From positions 1-54,837 of IMG/VR virus record IMGVR_UViG_3300018059_000014: DNA of 54,837 bases; one strand, 5' to 3'. Source of the DNA: a virus. A program made the position numbers and the translations under genes. The notes under the pieces are model-generated. The model ran no database searches and was not told where the DNA came from. It saw only the letters and a program-made list of their open reading frames with translations. This document shows, piece by piece, positions 14,142 through 23,776 of this stretch. Position 1 is the first letter of the stretch; each line of letters starts with the position of its first letter.

Positions 14142-17100
14142 GACTAGGGCGCTCGAGCAATCACTTACCCAGCTCCGCAAGTACGGTAAGGAAGTCGAGC
14201 GTCTTGGTCAGATCGAGGACGATACTGTCCAGAAGCAGTATCGGAAGTTCGCCAGCATCGAGCGTATCCTCACTACACTCTATGTGAGGACTTCGGCTGT
14301 TATCGCCCGCATGAGAGAGGCGGGAGTTTCTGCGACGGAAATCGACAAGATTGATCAGGCGTATAAGAGAGTCAACACGACTCTTACCAGGCAGGCTGAT
14401 TTACTGAGTCGGTCGCAGATCGCCCGAGCGTCCATCGGTATGGGCGCTGTCATCTCAGGTGGTAATCGGTTGGCAAGTCAAAAGGAGGTGGGCGGACTAG
14501 CGCTTGCCTTCAGGGACCTTGAGCGGGCTGCCATTCTCGCAATTGGTCCTCTGTCAGGAGTCGGAGCGCGCCTCGCAGTCTTGGCCGCGCTCTTCGAATC
14601 CGTTGGTAGCTCGATGACGTTGATGATTGCCGGAGCAACGGGCGTTGTCACAGGCATTGGCCTCCTCGCTGCGGCAGGTGTTAAGGCCACGATGGACATG
14701 GAGCGCTTCAACGCCCAGTTGACAGCGTCTACCGGCGCTGCAGTCTTAAATGCCGATACGTACGCCTACCTTCTGGAGCTGTCTAACAGGCTGGGCCAGA
14801 ACGTACGCAACCTCATCGAGCCCTACGCTAAGTTCACGACTGCCGCCCGATTGTCGAATGTTAGTCTCCAAGACCAGCGGAAGATCTTCGAGGCTGCTAC
14901 CGTTGCTGGTACCGCTATGAAGCTCAATAGCGAGCGCATGGGGCTCGTATTCTTAGCCCTGGAGCAGATGTTCTCCAAGGGCACGGTTTCAATGGAGGAA
15001 CTCCGCAGACAGTTAGGCGACTTGCTGCCGGGCTCCTTTGCGATTGCTGCTCAGGCGATGGGAGTCACAGAAAGTCAGTTGACCAAGATGATCAAGAACG
15101 GGGAAGTTCTGGCGAGGGATCTCCTCCCGAAAATGGCCAAGGGATGGATAGAAGCCTTTGGACCTGCGGCATCTCAGGCTGCAATTGCTTTGCAAGCTCA
15201 GCTCGAGAGGCTTGGTTCGGCCAGCTTCGAATTGCTCAAGAGGTTCGATGCCGTTACTGGGTTCTCCAAGCTCTTCCGGGAAGCTGTAATTGCCACTCGT
15301 CTGACCCTGGAGTACCTCACTAAGAACATGGAGACTGTTATTGCACTCTTCGGTGCCATGGCAGGAGCCGGAGCCGGTTTTCTAGTATACCAGCTCTTTG
15401 CTCGGTTGCCGGCAGTGATTATGCTCACTGTTACAGCTATGAAGGCACTTATAGCGTCCATCATCACGCTCGATCTGGTGACACTCGCTACAGGGTGGGG
15501 TGCACTCCTTAGCGTGATGGCCAAAGCGGCGGCTGTCATCATAGGGGCCGTTGTAGGCTACAACCTCCTGAAGGATGCGATCCAGTCTGTCCAGACTCCT
15601 ATGGAGGATTGGGTAAACGAGTCTAAGGCCTGGCTCGATGTCCAGGAGAAGATCGGCAAGTCGCACAAACAGACTACCGACGAGATCAAGAAGGGTACAC
15701 AGGAAAGATTGCAGCTTCTGACTGTTGAACTCTCGTCCGCTCATGAGATGTTGCGTCTGACAATAGCCTCTCAGAAGGCTAGGATGGACGAGGTAAATAT
15801 CAAGCCGAGCATCGCAGCTCCCTTCGGCGGTACATTCCTGGGTATTCAACCAACAGGTGAGTCTCCTGAAGTAACTGCCGCTCGCAAGCGGTTACAGACT
15901 CTGGAAGATCTCCGGAAGGAGATGGAGACTACCCTGGATCGTCTGTCCAAATTGAAGCCTACTAGCGTCGCTGGTGGGGAAGAACCTGGGACTCAATGGG
16001 CAAACTGGGCAGAGAAGATCAAGCAGAGTATCCGCGAGGTCACCGGACTCGGCGAACAGCTAAAGGCCTCAGAGCTTGGACAGGGTGCCATTGAGCAGGC
16101 CAGAGGGATGGCTAAGGCGATCGAGATGATGTCCGATCAGCCTGAGAAGGGTCGTGGTAGTCTTATTGGTCTCGCAAAGGCCTTGAAGGACGCTGGCTTC
16201 GAAGGTGGGAACCTTACGGAGCAGCTGGCCAAGATGTATCTCCTAATCGAGCAGCGCAAAGACACACTCAAGGAACTCGAAGCGTTGCCGGGTAAGGCAG
16301 CTACAGCCGGTGAAGCTATCGCGAAGATGTTCGAGACGGTGGAAGCCCGACGCCAGGCAGCCACGGTGGGCGAAGTTGGTGAACAGACCCAACTGGAGAA
16401 GCAGCTTGTCACAATGACGGAGCACTTCGACGTCCTCAAGAAGATGGGCCTCACGCAGGAGCACATCAACACGTTAGTGGCAGAGTTCCGCAAGCAGTGG
16501 AAGGAGATGTCGGACGCGGAAGATGCCAGCAAGGAAGTTGAAAAGCTGACCAAGGCCTTGGAGCACCTGGACAATCAGTTGGGCGATAAGAGCACCCGAG
16601 TATTGGAGGAATATCGTGACCGGATTGAGCTCGTCTGGCGAGCTTTTGGCCAGGGTATTGGGACGATAGAGGACGTGGAACGCCGTCTCCTCCTGATCCA
16701 GGACGATATGAATCGCAAGGTTGTCGACCGAGCAACTGTGTTTGGTCGGAGCCTTAAAGAGACATTCAGGGAGATCGAAGACACTGCCGCGACAACGCTT
16801 GCCAAGATCTCGATGGGGCAACAGATCGGCTGGAAGGAAATGTTCGATAAGATCCTCCAGTCGGCACTCGAGTTCATGTACAAGATGACGGTTGTAGAAC
16901 CAATCATGAAGGGACTCTTCGGAGGTCTCTACACTGGACAGACAGGAGATGCGAATACTGGCGTCTTCGAAGCAGCTCTGAGGAAGTTTGGTGGCTTAGC
17001 AATCGCGTCAACTATGCCTAATTATCCGAGCTACCAGGGAGTCGATGAGGCGGGCTTCAATGATATTGACTGGCTAGGCGAGAATGCTTCTGGTGGAAGC

Positions 17101-17388
17101 TACAAGATCGGTGGATCAGGTAGCTCGGATAGCCGAGTAGCTGCTATGAGAGTCTCCCCTGGAGAGCGGGTAGACGTTCTCACTCAAGAGCAACAGCACG
17201 CCGCTGGAGCTGGGATGTCCATTAAAGTCATCGTCCGCAATGAGACAGGAGTTGTCATGGAGGCGACTCAAGGTCCAACTACGTTCGATGCCGAAGGAGC
17301 AGTTGTGGAGATGTTCTTCCGTCGTATGCGCAGAGACGCTGGAGCCCGTGAACGGCTCGCGTCCCTAACAAGAGCTCCGACATTCTAA
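14086..17388 (+). CDS. Tape measure protein
   Basis: A 1,100-residue protein, by far the longest in the early tail module, directly after the chaperone pair. Residues ~200-370 carry the tape-measure domain (FNAQLTASTGAAVLNADTYA, QNVRNLIEPYAKFTTAARL, then MEELRRQLGDLLPGSFAIAA). Hydrophobic stretches near residues 125-205 and 430-500 are typical of proteins later released to open a channel in the host envelope. Long helical segments fill 600-950. At ~1.5 angstrom per residue the tail would be roughly 160 nm, a rule-of-thumb estimate. ATG 14086 lies inside the chaperone -1 frame. Confidence 0.93.
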   Translation: MATRRTIDLGTVGFGLVPETRALEQSLTQLRKYGKEVERLGQIEDDTVQKQYRKFASIERILTTLYVRTSAVIARMREAGVSATEIDKIDQAYKRVNTTLTRQADLLSRSQIARASIGMGAVISGGNRLASQKEVGGLALAFRDLERAAILAIGPLSGVGARLAVLAALFESVGSSMTLMIAGATGVVTGIGLLAAAGVKATMDMERFNAQLTASTGAAVLNADTYAYLLELSNRLGQNVRNLIEPYAKFTTAARLSNVSLQDQRKIFEAATVAGTAMKLNSERMGLVFLALEQMFSKGTVSMEELRRQLGDLLPGSFAIAAQAMGVTESQLTKMIKNGEVLARDLLPKMAKGWIEAFGPAASQAAIALQAQLERLGSASFELLKRFDAVTGFSKLFREAVIATRLTLEYLTKNMETVIALFGAMAGAGAGFLVYQLFARLPAVIMLTVTAMKALIASIITLDLVTLATGWGALLSVMAKAAAVIIGAVVGYNLLKDAIQSVQTPMEDWVNESKAWLDVQEKIGKSHKQTTDEIKKGTQERLQLLTVELSSAHEMLRLTIASQKARMDEVNIKPSIAAPFGGTFLGIQPTGESPEVTAARKRLQTLEDLRKEMETTLDRLSKLKPTSVAGGEEPGTQWANWAEKIKQSIREVTGLGEQLKASELGQGAIEQARGMAKAIEMMSDQPEKGRGSLIGLAKALKDAGFEGGNLTEQLAKMYLLIEQRKDTLKELEALPGKAATAGEAIAKMFETVEARRQAATVGEVGEQTQLEKQLVTMTEHFDVLKKMGLTQEHINTLVAEFRKQWKEMSDAEDASKEVEKLTKALEHLDNQLGDKSTRVLEEYRDRIELVWRAFGQGIGTIEDVERRLLLIQDDMNRKVVDRATVFGRSLKETFREIEDTAATTLAKISMGQQIGWKEMFDKILQSALEFMYKMTVVEPIMKGLFGGLYTGQTGDANTGVFEAALRKFGGLAIASTMPNYPSYQGVDEAGFNDIDWLGENASGGSYKIGGSGSSDSRVAAMRVSPGERVDVLTQEQQHAAGAGMSIKVIVRNETGVVMEATQGPTTFDAEGAVVEMFFRRMRRDAGARERLASLTRAPTF

Positions 17389-17398
17389 GGCGATAGAC

Positions 17399-17758
17399 AT
17401 GGCAGCCTTTCCACATTCATACGCCAAGATCCTTGCTGAAGGGTACGAGAAAGATCGTGCCTCAGCTCTTGTTCGTACTCCCATGGAAGACGGGATGACG
17501 AAGCAGCTAAAGGTCCGCAGCCGAGTCTTAGTTGGTCGTTCGTTCGTTGTCGCCATCGCGAACTTATCGGACTACCAGAGCTTCATTACTTGGTTCCAGA
17601 CGACCATTAACTATGGTGCCGACTGGTTCGACTTTACTGACCCTGAGGATAGCGTCGTCCGGACTGCACGTGTAGTCAACAAGCTGGACAAGGAACGTCC
17701 TATTGTTGGTCTGGGACAGTGGCGTATCCCAATTATGATCGAGACCTGGAGTGGCTAA
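17399..17758 (+). CDS. Distal tail-type minor tail protein
   Basis: A 119-residue protein directly after the tape measure gene. Text such as LKVRSRVLVGRSFVVAIANL, FITWFQTTINYGADWFDFTD and WRIPIMIETW matches the small tail-tip proteins found in this position (a lambda M-like or distal tail role). A weak AAGG precedes ATG 17399. The stop overlaps the GTG of the next gene by eight bases. Confidence 0.75.
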   Translation: MAAFPHSYAKILAEGYEKDRASALVRTPMEDGMTKQLKVRSRVLVGRSFVVAIANLSDYQSFITWFQTTINYGADWFDFTDPEDSVVRTARVVNKLDKERPIVGLGQWRIPIMIETWSG

Positions 17759-18971
17759 GAGCTACACCTCGAACTTCAAGGAGAAGGTTGGCTCTTCATC
17801 GGGTCAGGAACCCGTCTACCTCCTCGAGATTAGTCACCTCCAGCTGGCCACACCTGTGCGTGTTGTGAACGACACACAGGATCTGAGCTTCTACCCCGCT
17901 AATGACCTCTCAGGTCAGGCGACTGCAGGTACCTCGAACACTCTCACGCTGGCGGTAGGGTCGTCTTCAGTCACTGACTTCTACAAGGATTGGCTCCTCC
18001 GACTTATTTCTGGTCCTGGATCAATCCAAGAACGGTTGATTTCTGCCTACAACGGTTCGACCCGAGTCGCAACGATCAGTCCGAGATGGGCTACCAATCA
18101 ATTCCCGGGGTTCACAGAAGACTTTGCCAACGGCAATTGGGTGGTGGGGGATGCCGCCAACCCGAAGCTCCCAAACACTCTAGACATTAGTGCCCCTGAC
18201 GGGACCTTTACTGCATGCAAATGGGTGTTAAACAGTATCGCTTCCAACCGTAGCTTTGGACATAGTGGCTCAGGTGTTCCTGCTCCTGCCAATGGACGCA
18301 CGGATGTATTTTCGTTCTACGTTTACATTCCTATCAGCAATTCAGGTGGTGCTTTCAAGGCGTATATGTTCGCCACCGGGGAGATTCCAACTGACTACGT
18401 GGATTTGAATGTGTTGCCAAGGAACTCCTGGCAGAGGGTGAGCTATTCCCATACTTGGGGCGCTGGAGCTAGCGGTACTATCGTTCCCCAGTTTCACCAG
18501 AATGCGCCTGATACTGTGGGCGACATGATGTATATCTGGCATCCACAGTTGGAGCTCGGCGTAGCACTTGGTGACTATGTCAAGGCAGACACTGCCGCAG
18601 TTGTGACTCCGACTTCTTCCACTCTGTACGGATTAGTACAACCTCGAACCTTTGTTGCATGTGCTTTCCGGATTCAGTTGCCGGATGACATCTCTAAGTC
18701 GATCCCGCAGGTGCCTATTTCCATCGACAACGTTGGCCGTGAGCTCACACAGTTCCTCGAGCAGTCCAACGGTGGTAAAGGTGCTACGGTACGTATTATG
18801 CAGGTAATGCGTGATACCCCAGATGTCATCGAGCAGGAATACACTCTCCTACTGACGGGCGTTAGGCAGAATATGCTCGAGGTCCAGGGGCAACTGTCGT
18901 ACGAGAACTTTCTTGACATACCCGCTTTGGCCGCGACGTTTACGCCAGAGCTTGCACCGGGGCTCTTCTAA
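17751..18971 (+). CDS. DUF1833-type tail protein split by inserted binding domain
   Basis: A 406-residue protein starting at GTG 17751. Residues 1-45 (EPVYLLEISHLQLATPVRVV) and 297-406 (FVACAFRIQLPDDISK, ISIDNVGRELTQFLEQSNGG, LAPGLF at the end) together form a normal DUF1833 tail-tip protein. About 250 residues are inserted between them. The insert begins with an AGTSNTLTLAVGSS to YNGSTRVATISPRW unit, common in phage surface proteins, and continues with a carbohydrate-binding-like sandwich (SFGHSGSG, FSFYVYIPIS, SWQRVSYSHTW). The core role is tail-tip assembly; the insert probably faces outward and may bind the host. NlpC/P60 follows, as usual. Confidence 0.8.
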   Translation: MAKSYTSNFKEKVGSSSGQEPVYLLEISHLQLATPVRVVNDTQDLSFYPANDLSGQATAGTSNTLTLAVGSSSVTDFYKDWLLRLISGPGSIQERLISAYNGSTRVATISPRWATNQFPGFTEDFANGNWVVGDAANPKLPNTLDISAPDGTFTACKWVLNSIASNRSFGHSGSGVPAPANGRTDVFSFYVYIPISNSGGAFKAYMFATGEIPTDYVDLNVLPRNSWQRVSYSHTWGAGASGTIVPQFHQNAPDTVGDMMYIWHPQLELGVALGDYVKADTAAVVTPTSSTLYGLVQPRTFVACAFRIQLPDDISKSIPQVPISIDNVGRELTQFLEQSNGGKGATVRIMQVMRDTPDVIEQEYTLLLTGVRQNMLEVQGQLSYENFLDIPALAATFTPELAPGLF

Positions 18972-19399
18972 TGGCCGCCGTCCTTACTCTGTCAGTCCAC
19001 TGGTCAGAGAGTTACGTTGGCCGTCCTTGCGGCGATGGAGCCTTCGACTGTGTGGATCTTGCTATCCTGGTGCAGAAGGAAGTATTTGGCCATGATATCC
19101 AGGGACTTGCTGAGCGCATGTACCGCGGTCATAAGGGCATCGCAAAGTTCCGTCGTATGTCGGAAGAGATAGCTCGCCGTCGAGGGGACTACGTCGATCC
19201 TGTAGTGGATCCGAAAGAGGGCGATGTAGCACTGATTAAAACTCGGGGCTACTTCCAACATGTAGGGGTGTTCTGCAGTATCCATGGGGAAGCCTGGATT
19301 CTCCACGCAGCTGATGGTAACGGTCAGGTAGTCTTGCAGCGCGAGAGGATGCTCCCGATTAGAGGTCTGACTGTAGAGGGGTACTACAGGTGGAAGTAA
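18971..19399 (+). CDS. NlpC/P60 peptidase, tail tip
   Basis: A 142-residue cysteine peptidase of the NlpC/P60 group that phages place at the tail tip to cleave peptidoglycan stem peptides during DNA entry or to process tail proteins. The catalytic set is visible: Cys27 in GAFDCVDLAILVQ, His97 in FQHVGV and a further His112 in WILHAADG. The gene starts one base inside the previous stop and overlaps the next by one base. It corresponds to the lambda K position. Confidence 0.87.
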   Translation: MAAVLTLSVHWSESYVGRPCGDGAFDCVDLAILVQKEVFGHDIQGLAERMYRGHKGIAKFRRMSEEIARRRGDYVDPVVDPKEGDVALIKTRGYFQHVGVFCSIHGEAWILHAADGNGQVVLQRERMLPIRGLTVEGYYRWK

Positions 19400-22300
19400 T
19401 GCAGCCAGCTGTCGTTATTTCACCACATCCGTTCCTTCCCTTGAAGGATCGGGAGATCGTCTTTGCCGAATTCCAGCCCGGCGAAACGATTGGTCAGTAT
19501 CTCCGGCGACAGGGTCTCACAAGCAGATTCGGTCTCGACGGTCGACGCCCTGTTGTGTGTACCATCCAAGGGTATCGGGTTCCGTTCGAGATGTGGCCTC
19601 ATATCCGTCCGAAGTCCGGCTACCTTGTAGAGTTTCACGCCGCCGTTAGAGGAGGGGGCGACGGGAACAAACTTGGTAGGACTCTAGGAACGATCCTCAT
19701 TGCGGTTGCGAGCTATTACACTGGAGGTCTCGTCGCGGCTGAGTACGGTGCGATGATGGGAGCCGCCGCTACAGCTGCGACTACAATTGTTGGTGGCTTA
19801 GCCCTCAACGCGATCTTCCCGCCACCGAAGCCTCATATCGCCAATGAAGGCGATACCTCACCCACCTACGCGGTTGAGGGTGGATCGAACCAGATGCGTC
19901 GCTACGAGCCGATGGTCAAAATTATCGGTACGCATAAGGTCTTCCCTGATATGGGAGCTCAGCCGTACAACGAGTTCCAAGGTGAGGATCAGTTCGGATA
20001 TTACATCTTTGACCTCGGCTATAACGACGTTGAGCTTTCCGACATGAAGATCGGGGATACTCCGCTGGAGAGCTACACAGGAGTAGCCTATGAGATCAGT
20101 GAGATGGATGGGGTTCTCAACCTTTTTCCTGGTAATGTGGACTCAGTTGCGGGCGAGGCTCTTACCGCTGCGGCTAGTTGGATCCAAAGGACGTCAAGTG
20201 CGAATGCCACGCAGTTAGCTGTCGAGGTCACTGGGTATCTATTCCAGATCTCTCCTCAGGGTGATATCTGGAATAATACCGTTACGATCGAGCTCAACTA
20301 TCGTAAGGTAGGATCTTCGACTTGGCTCAAGCTCACCCAGGCAGACGACTCGATCCCCTTCCTGATCGACTGGAGAGCCGTACCAGCGTCGTTGGCTCAA
20401 GCCCTGAGGGACTACCTTCTCAACCTCTCAGCTCCGGACGGTGAGATCACGATCCAGAACAGCAGCCGAAAGCCTCTGCGGCGTACATTCGTCTGGCCAG
20501 TGGCTAAAGGTCAGTACGAGGTTCGCGTACGTCGTGTATCAGCGGAATCGACGGACGAGAAGTTCGTCTCCGAAGTTATCTGGTCACAGCTTCGCACGTA
20601 CCAGCCAGATACTGTAGACTACACCGGTCGCAAGCGTATTGCTCTGAAGGTTAGGGCTACGGGACAGATCTCTGGCCAGCTCCCAGCATTCAGTTGTATT
20701 GCTCGCGCCAAGACTCAAGTATTTGGAGCGGCGTATCTCTCTTTGCCTGCTACAGGCGGGAACTACGCAAGTACTCAGGATAGTGTAGTGCTAGATGCAC
20801 TTACCGCGAATCTGGATATTCGCGTGAAGGTGAGAGTCACTGACTGGACCGGAGCTGACTACCAAGTCTTCATTGCCAAAGATACTGGCGCTGATCCAGG
20901 ACGAGTGTTCGGGCTCTATATCAGTAATGCTAGCTCTGGGGAGCTTCAGTTCTTCCGCTCCGTCGCTGGCGTAGCGCAATTTGCTAGTGGTGGCGATCTA
21001 GTCCCTGGTTTCGCGAACGGATCAATGCATTGGATTGGTGTTAAGCACAACGCGACTAGTGGTGCAGTAACATTCTGGAAGTCGGACGACTACGACCCCG
21101 TGACCGAGATCGGAACGTGGGTTCAGATCGGTAGCACAAAGACACTTGCTACCGGTACCATTGATACGAACAACGCCGCGGTTACGATCGGAACGGTTTC
21201 TGGGGCTAACTATCTGCTCGGTGGTGAGGTCCACTACGCCGAAGTTCGTAGCGACATTGATGGCCCCATCGTTGCCAAATTCGACCCGGGTGATGGGTTA
21301 CCAGACGCAACCTTATTTGTAAGCCAGACAACAGGTGAGGTCTGGACTATCAATCAATCAGGTAGTCCCACAGCTGACTTAGTAGAGGTGCCTGGTCAAT
21401 GGCCTATTCGTCAGACCTCTAATCCTGCCTGGTGGTACCTGAATACTCTTCGCGGTCAACTCCTAAACGGCCGACGTATCTGGGGTGCGAATGCCTCCGA
21501 GTCGGCAATCGATGTTGAGAACATCCGGGATTTTGCCGACTGGTGCGACTCACAAGGCCTGACAGTCGACATGGTACTCGACCAGCAGATGTCGGTCTTC
21601 GATGTGCTCCAAGCTATTGCACTAATGGGTCGTGGTACGCCCTCCTGGGGTTCCGGCAAGATGGGTGCTGTCTGGGACGCTCCGAACTTGCCTGTAACTG
21701 CTGTATTCGGGATGCACAATATTGTCGCAGGTAGCTTCCAAGTTGTGTACACTACCGAGGATCTAGCTGACATTATCGAGGGTGAGTTTATCAATCCCGC
21801 ACTGGATTGGCAGCGTGATTACGTCCGCGTAGCCGTTCCAGAAGCCACTGGTCAAGCAAATGTCCGACGTGTCCAGCTCTTCGGGCGTACGAACAAAGAG
21901 TTGGCAGCAGAGGATACCAACCTCTATGCCGCTACGAATGCGTATCGTAACCGGGGCTACAAGTGGACTTCTGACTGGGAAGCGATGCCCTCGGCTAGGG
22001 GAGACGTTGTCCAGCTCTCTCACGACTTGGCCTCGCTCGATTACTCCGGGCGCTTGATGGAGGGTTCTACGTCTACTAGTCTTAAGCTTCCTCGTCAGGT
22101 TCCTCTCTATGCTGGTGGATCTTTCATTGTCATCATCAAGCCCGATGGTACGTACGCCACTTACTCAGTTAATGGTGGAACAGGTAATACGGACACGCTG
22201 ACACCAACTTCGGCTCTCCCCTTTAGTCCGGATGGTGATACTGAACATCCGCCGTATGACTATAGATGGCTCTACGGTCCAACATCGACGCCTGGCAAGA

Positions 22301-23769
22301 AAGTGAAGATTGATTCACTCCGCCCGATCGACGAACGGTTCGTAGAGGTATCGGCAGTCGATGAATTGCCAATCTTCTACACTGCAAAGGACAATCCGTA
22401 CACGTATGTACCACCACGGCCAATTTTTGGTGCCACTCCAGTCATCAAGTCTCTGACGCTTACACCTGATGGTCAACGAGCAGGACAAGGATACGTTGTT
22501 AGAGTTGCCATCGATTGGCAGATCGAAGGTAGATTCAGCTTCACGGACGTGCGCGTCGCAGTAGGTGGAAATCCATTCTTCATGCTGGCAAGGGAGATGA
22601 AAGGTACGTCGACGGAGATCACCATCGCTGATCGTCAAGATGTCACCGTGGAAATTACGGTGTACAGCGATCTCGGTCGTGTAGGTTCGACTGCCAAGGC
22701 CTCCGTCTCACAGTTCATTGACTTTACCGGTTTAAGAGTACCGGGGGATGCGCCAGGGTTCTTCATCTCGGGTAAGGTGTTTACCTGGAAAGCTGTAGAT
22801 GAGGCAGATGTCATTGGCTACCAGATTCGGTTCCATTTGGGCGACAAACGGACGTGGGAAGATGCACTCCCCCTACACGAGGGCGTTATCACGGAGCACG
22901 ACTGGGAAGCCGCGAGCTTGCCGTTAGACGACTTGCGTACGGTCTATCTCATCAAAGCGATCGATGCCGCAGGCCAGGAGTCAGCGAACGCTGCTGCTAT
23001 TGTCAGAGGACTAGGAGACGCCGGGCTGGCTAACGTTATCGAGGTGATTGACTTCGCGAACGATGGCTGGCCAGGTACGATTACTAACGGAACGATCGTA
23101 GTGGACGAAATCCAAGCTGACACATCGACCTTGTTCTATGGGCCAGATGATGGCGCACCCTTCTATTCAGCTAGCGATGCTGACATCTTCTATCCAGCAT
23201 CCCTGTTCAAGGACTTAACCTTCGAGTCCAATGTTATCGTTCCGGAGGCTCCTCTGTTTGGCTCTATCATCACAGTCCAGCATGTAATGCAAGGGGATCC
23301 ACACTACCTAGAGTGGAAGCAGGATGGTATAGGACCCCTCTACTCACTAAGCGATACCGACTTGATCTACACGGCAGATGCTGATCCCTTCTACGATGGG
23401 TCTAGCGAATACCTGCCTTGGACTGGAGCCCGAGTCATCGAGCCTGGAGACCGCTACATATTCCGACTGAAAGCCGGCGGAGGTGCACTTCAAGGGATCT
23501 TTTCCGAGCTGCTAGTGTCGATTGACGCACCTGACATGGAGGAGGAACTGAACAACGTCGTGATTAGTGGATCAGGAACAAGACTGCCGATCACGAAGGA
23601 CTTTACCAGCATCAAGAGTGTTCAAGGTACGCTTGAAAGTATTGGCGGTACAGCAGTGACATTTACCATCGAGGACAGAGACCCTGACCTCGGACCTCTA
23701 ATCAAGGCTCGCGACAAGGATCTTGCAGCCGTTGCGGGCCAGGGCGATTTTCGTGTGAAAGGATGGTGA
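19399..23769 (+). CDS. Host-specificity (J-like) tail tip protein with LamG-like insert
   Basis: A 1,456-residue tip protein. ATG 19399, with AGGTGG six bases upstream, is preferred to the GTG at 19390. The N terminus has an HPFLPLKDREIVFAEFQPGE ubiquitin-like part, then a hydrophobic stretch (ILIAVASYYTGGLVAAEYGA), then J-like text (YEPMVKIIGTHKVFPDMGAQ, LNYRKVGSSTWLKL, SNPAWWYLNTLRG). Between residues ~447 and ~667, where J proteins normally run straight from CIARAKT to the TSNPAW segment, lies a LamG/concanavalin-like domain (LDIRVKVRVTDWTGADYQVF, GSMHWIGVKHN, GGEVHYAEVRS). Fibronectin-like domains follow from ~1,020. It should mediate receptor recognition. Confidence 0.87.
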   Translation: MQPAVVISPHPFLPLKDREIVFAEFQPGETIGQYLRRQGLTSRFGLDGRRPVVCTIQGYRVPFEMWPHIRPKSGYLVEFHAAVRGGGDGNKLGRTLGTILIAVASYYTGGLVAAEYGAMMGAAATAATTIVGGLALNAIFPPPKPHIANEGDTSPTYAVEGGSNQMRRYEPMVKIIGTHKVFPDMGAQPYNEFQGEDQFGYYIFDLGYNDVELSDMKIGDTPLESYTGVAYEISEMDGVLNLFPGNVDSVAGEALTAAASWIQRTSSANATQLAVEVTGYLFQISPQGDIWNNTVTIELNYRKVGSSTWLKLTQADDSIPFLIDWRAVPASLAQALRDYLLNLSAPDGEITIQNSSRKPLRRTFVWPVAKGQYEVRVRRVSAESTDEKFVSEVIWSQLRTYQPDTVDYTGRKRIALKVRATGQISGQLPAFSCIARAKTQVFGAAYLSLPATGGNYASTQDSVVLDALTANLDIRVKVRVTDWTGADYQVFIAKDTGADPGRVFGLYISNASSGELQFFRSVAGVAQFASGGDLVPGFANGSMHWIGVKHNATSGAVTFWKSDDYDPVTEIGTWVQIGSTKTLATGTIDTNNAAVTIGTVSGANYLLGGEVHYAEVRSDIDGPIVAKFDPGDGLPDATLFVSQTTGEVWTINQSGSPTADLVEVPGQWPIRQTSNPAWWYLNTLRGQLLNGRRIWGANASESAIDVENIRDFADWCDSQGLTVDMVLDQQMSVFDVLQAIALMGRGTPSWGSGKMGAVWDAPNLPVTAVFGMHNIVAGSFQVVYTTEDLADIIEGEFINPALDWQRDYVRVAVPEATGQANVRRVQLFGRTNKELAAEDTNLYAATNAYRNRGYKWTSDWEAMPSARGDVVQLSHDLASLDYSGRLMEGSTSTSLKLPRQVPLYAGGSFIVIIKPDGTYATYSVNGGTGNTDTLTPTSALPFSPDGDTEHPPYDYRWLYGPTSTPGKKVKIDSLRPIDERFVEVSAVDELPIFYTAKDNPYTYVPPRPIFGATPVIKSLTLTPDGQRAGQGYVVRVAIDWQIEGRFSFTDVRVAVGGNPFFMLAREMKGTSTEITIADRQDVTVEITVYSDLGRVGSTAKASVSQFIDFTGLRVPGDAPGFFISGKVFTWKAVDEADVIGYQIRFHLGDKRTWEDALPLHEGVITEHDWEAASLPLDDLRTVYLIKAIDAAGQESANAAAIVRGLGDAGLANVIEVIDFANDGWPGTITNGTIVVDEIQADTSTLFYGPDDGAPFYSASDADIFYPASLFKDLTFESNVIVPEAPLFGSIITVQHVMQGDPHYLEWKQDGIGPLYSLSDTDLIYTADADPFYDGSSEYLPWTGARVIEPGDRYIFRLKAGGGALQGIFSELLVSIDAPDMEEELNNVVISGSGTRLPITKDFTSIKSVQGTLESIGGTAVTFTIEDRDPDLGPLIKARDKDLAAVAGQGDFRVKGW

Positions 23770-23776
23770 TAAAGCT

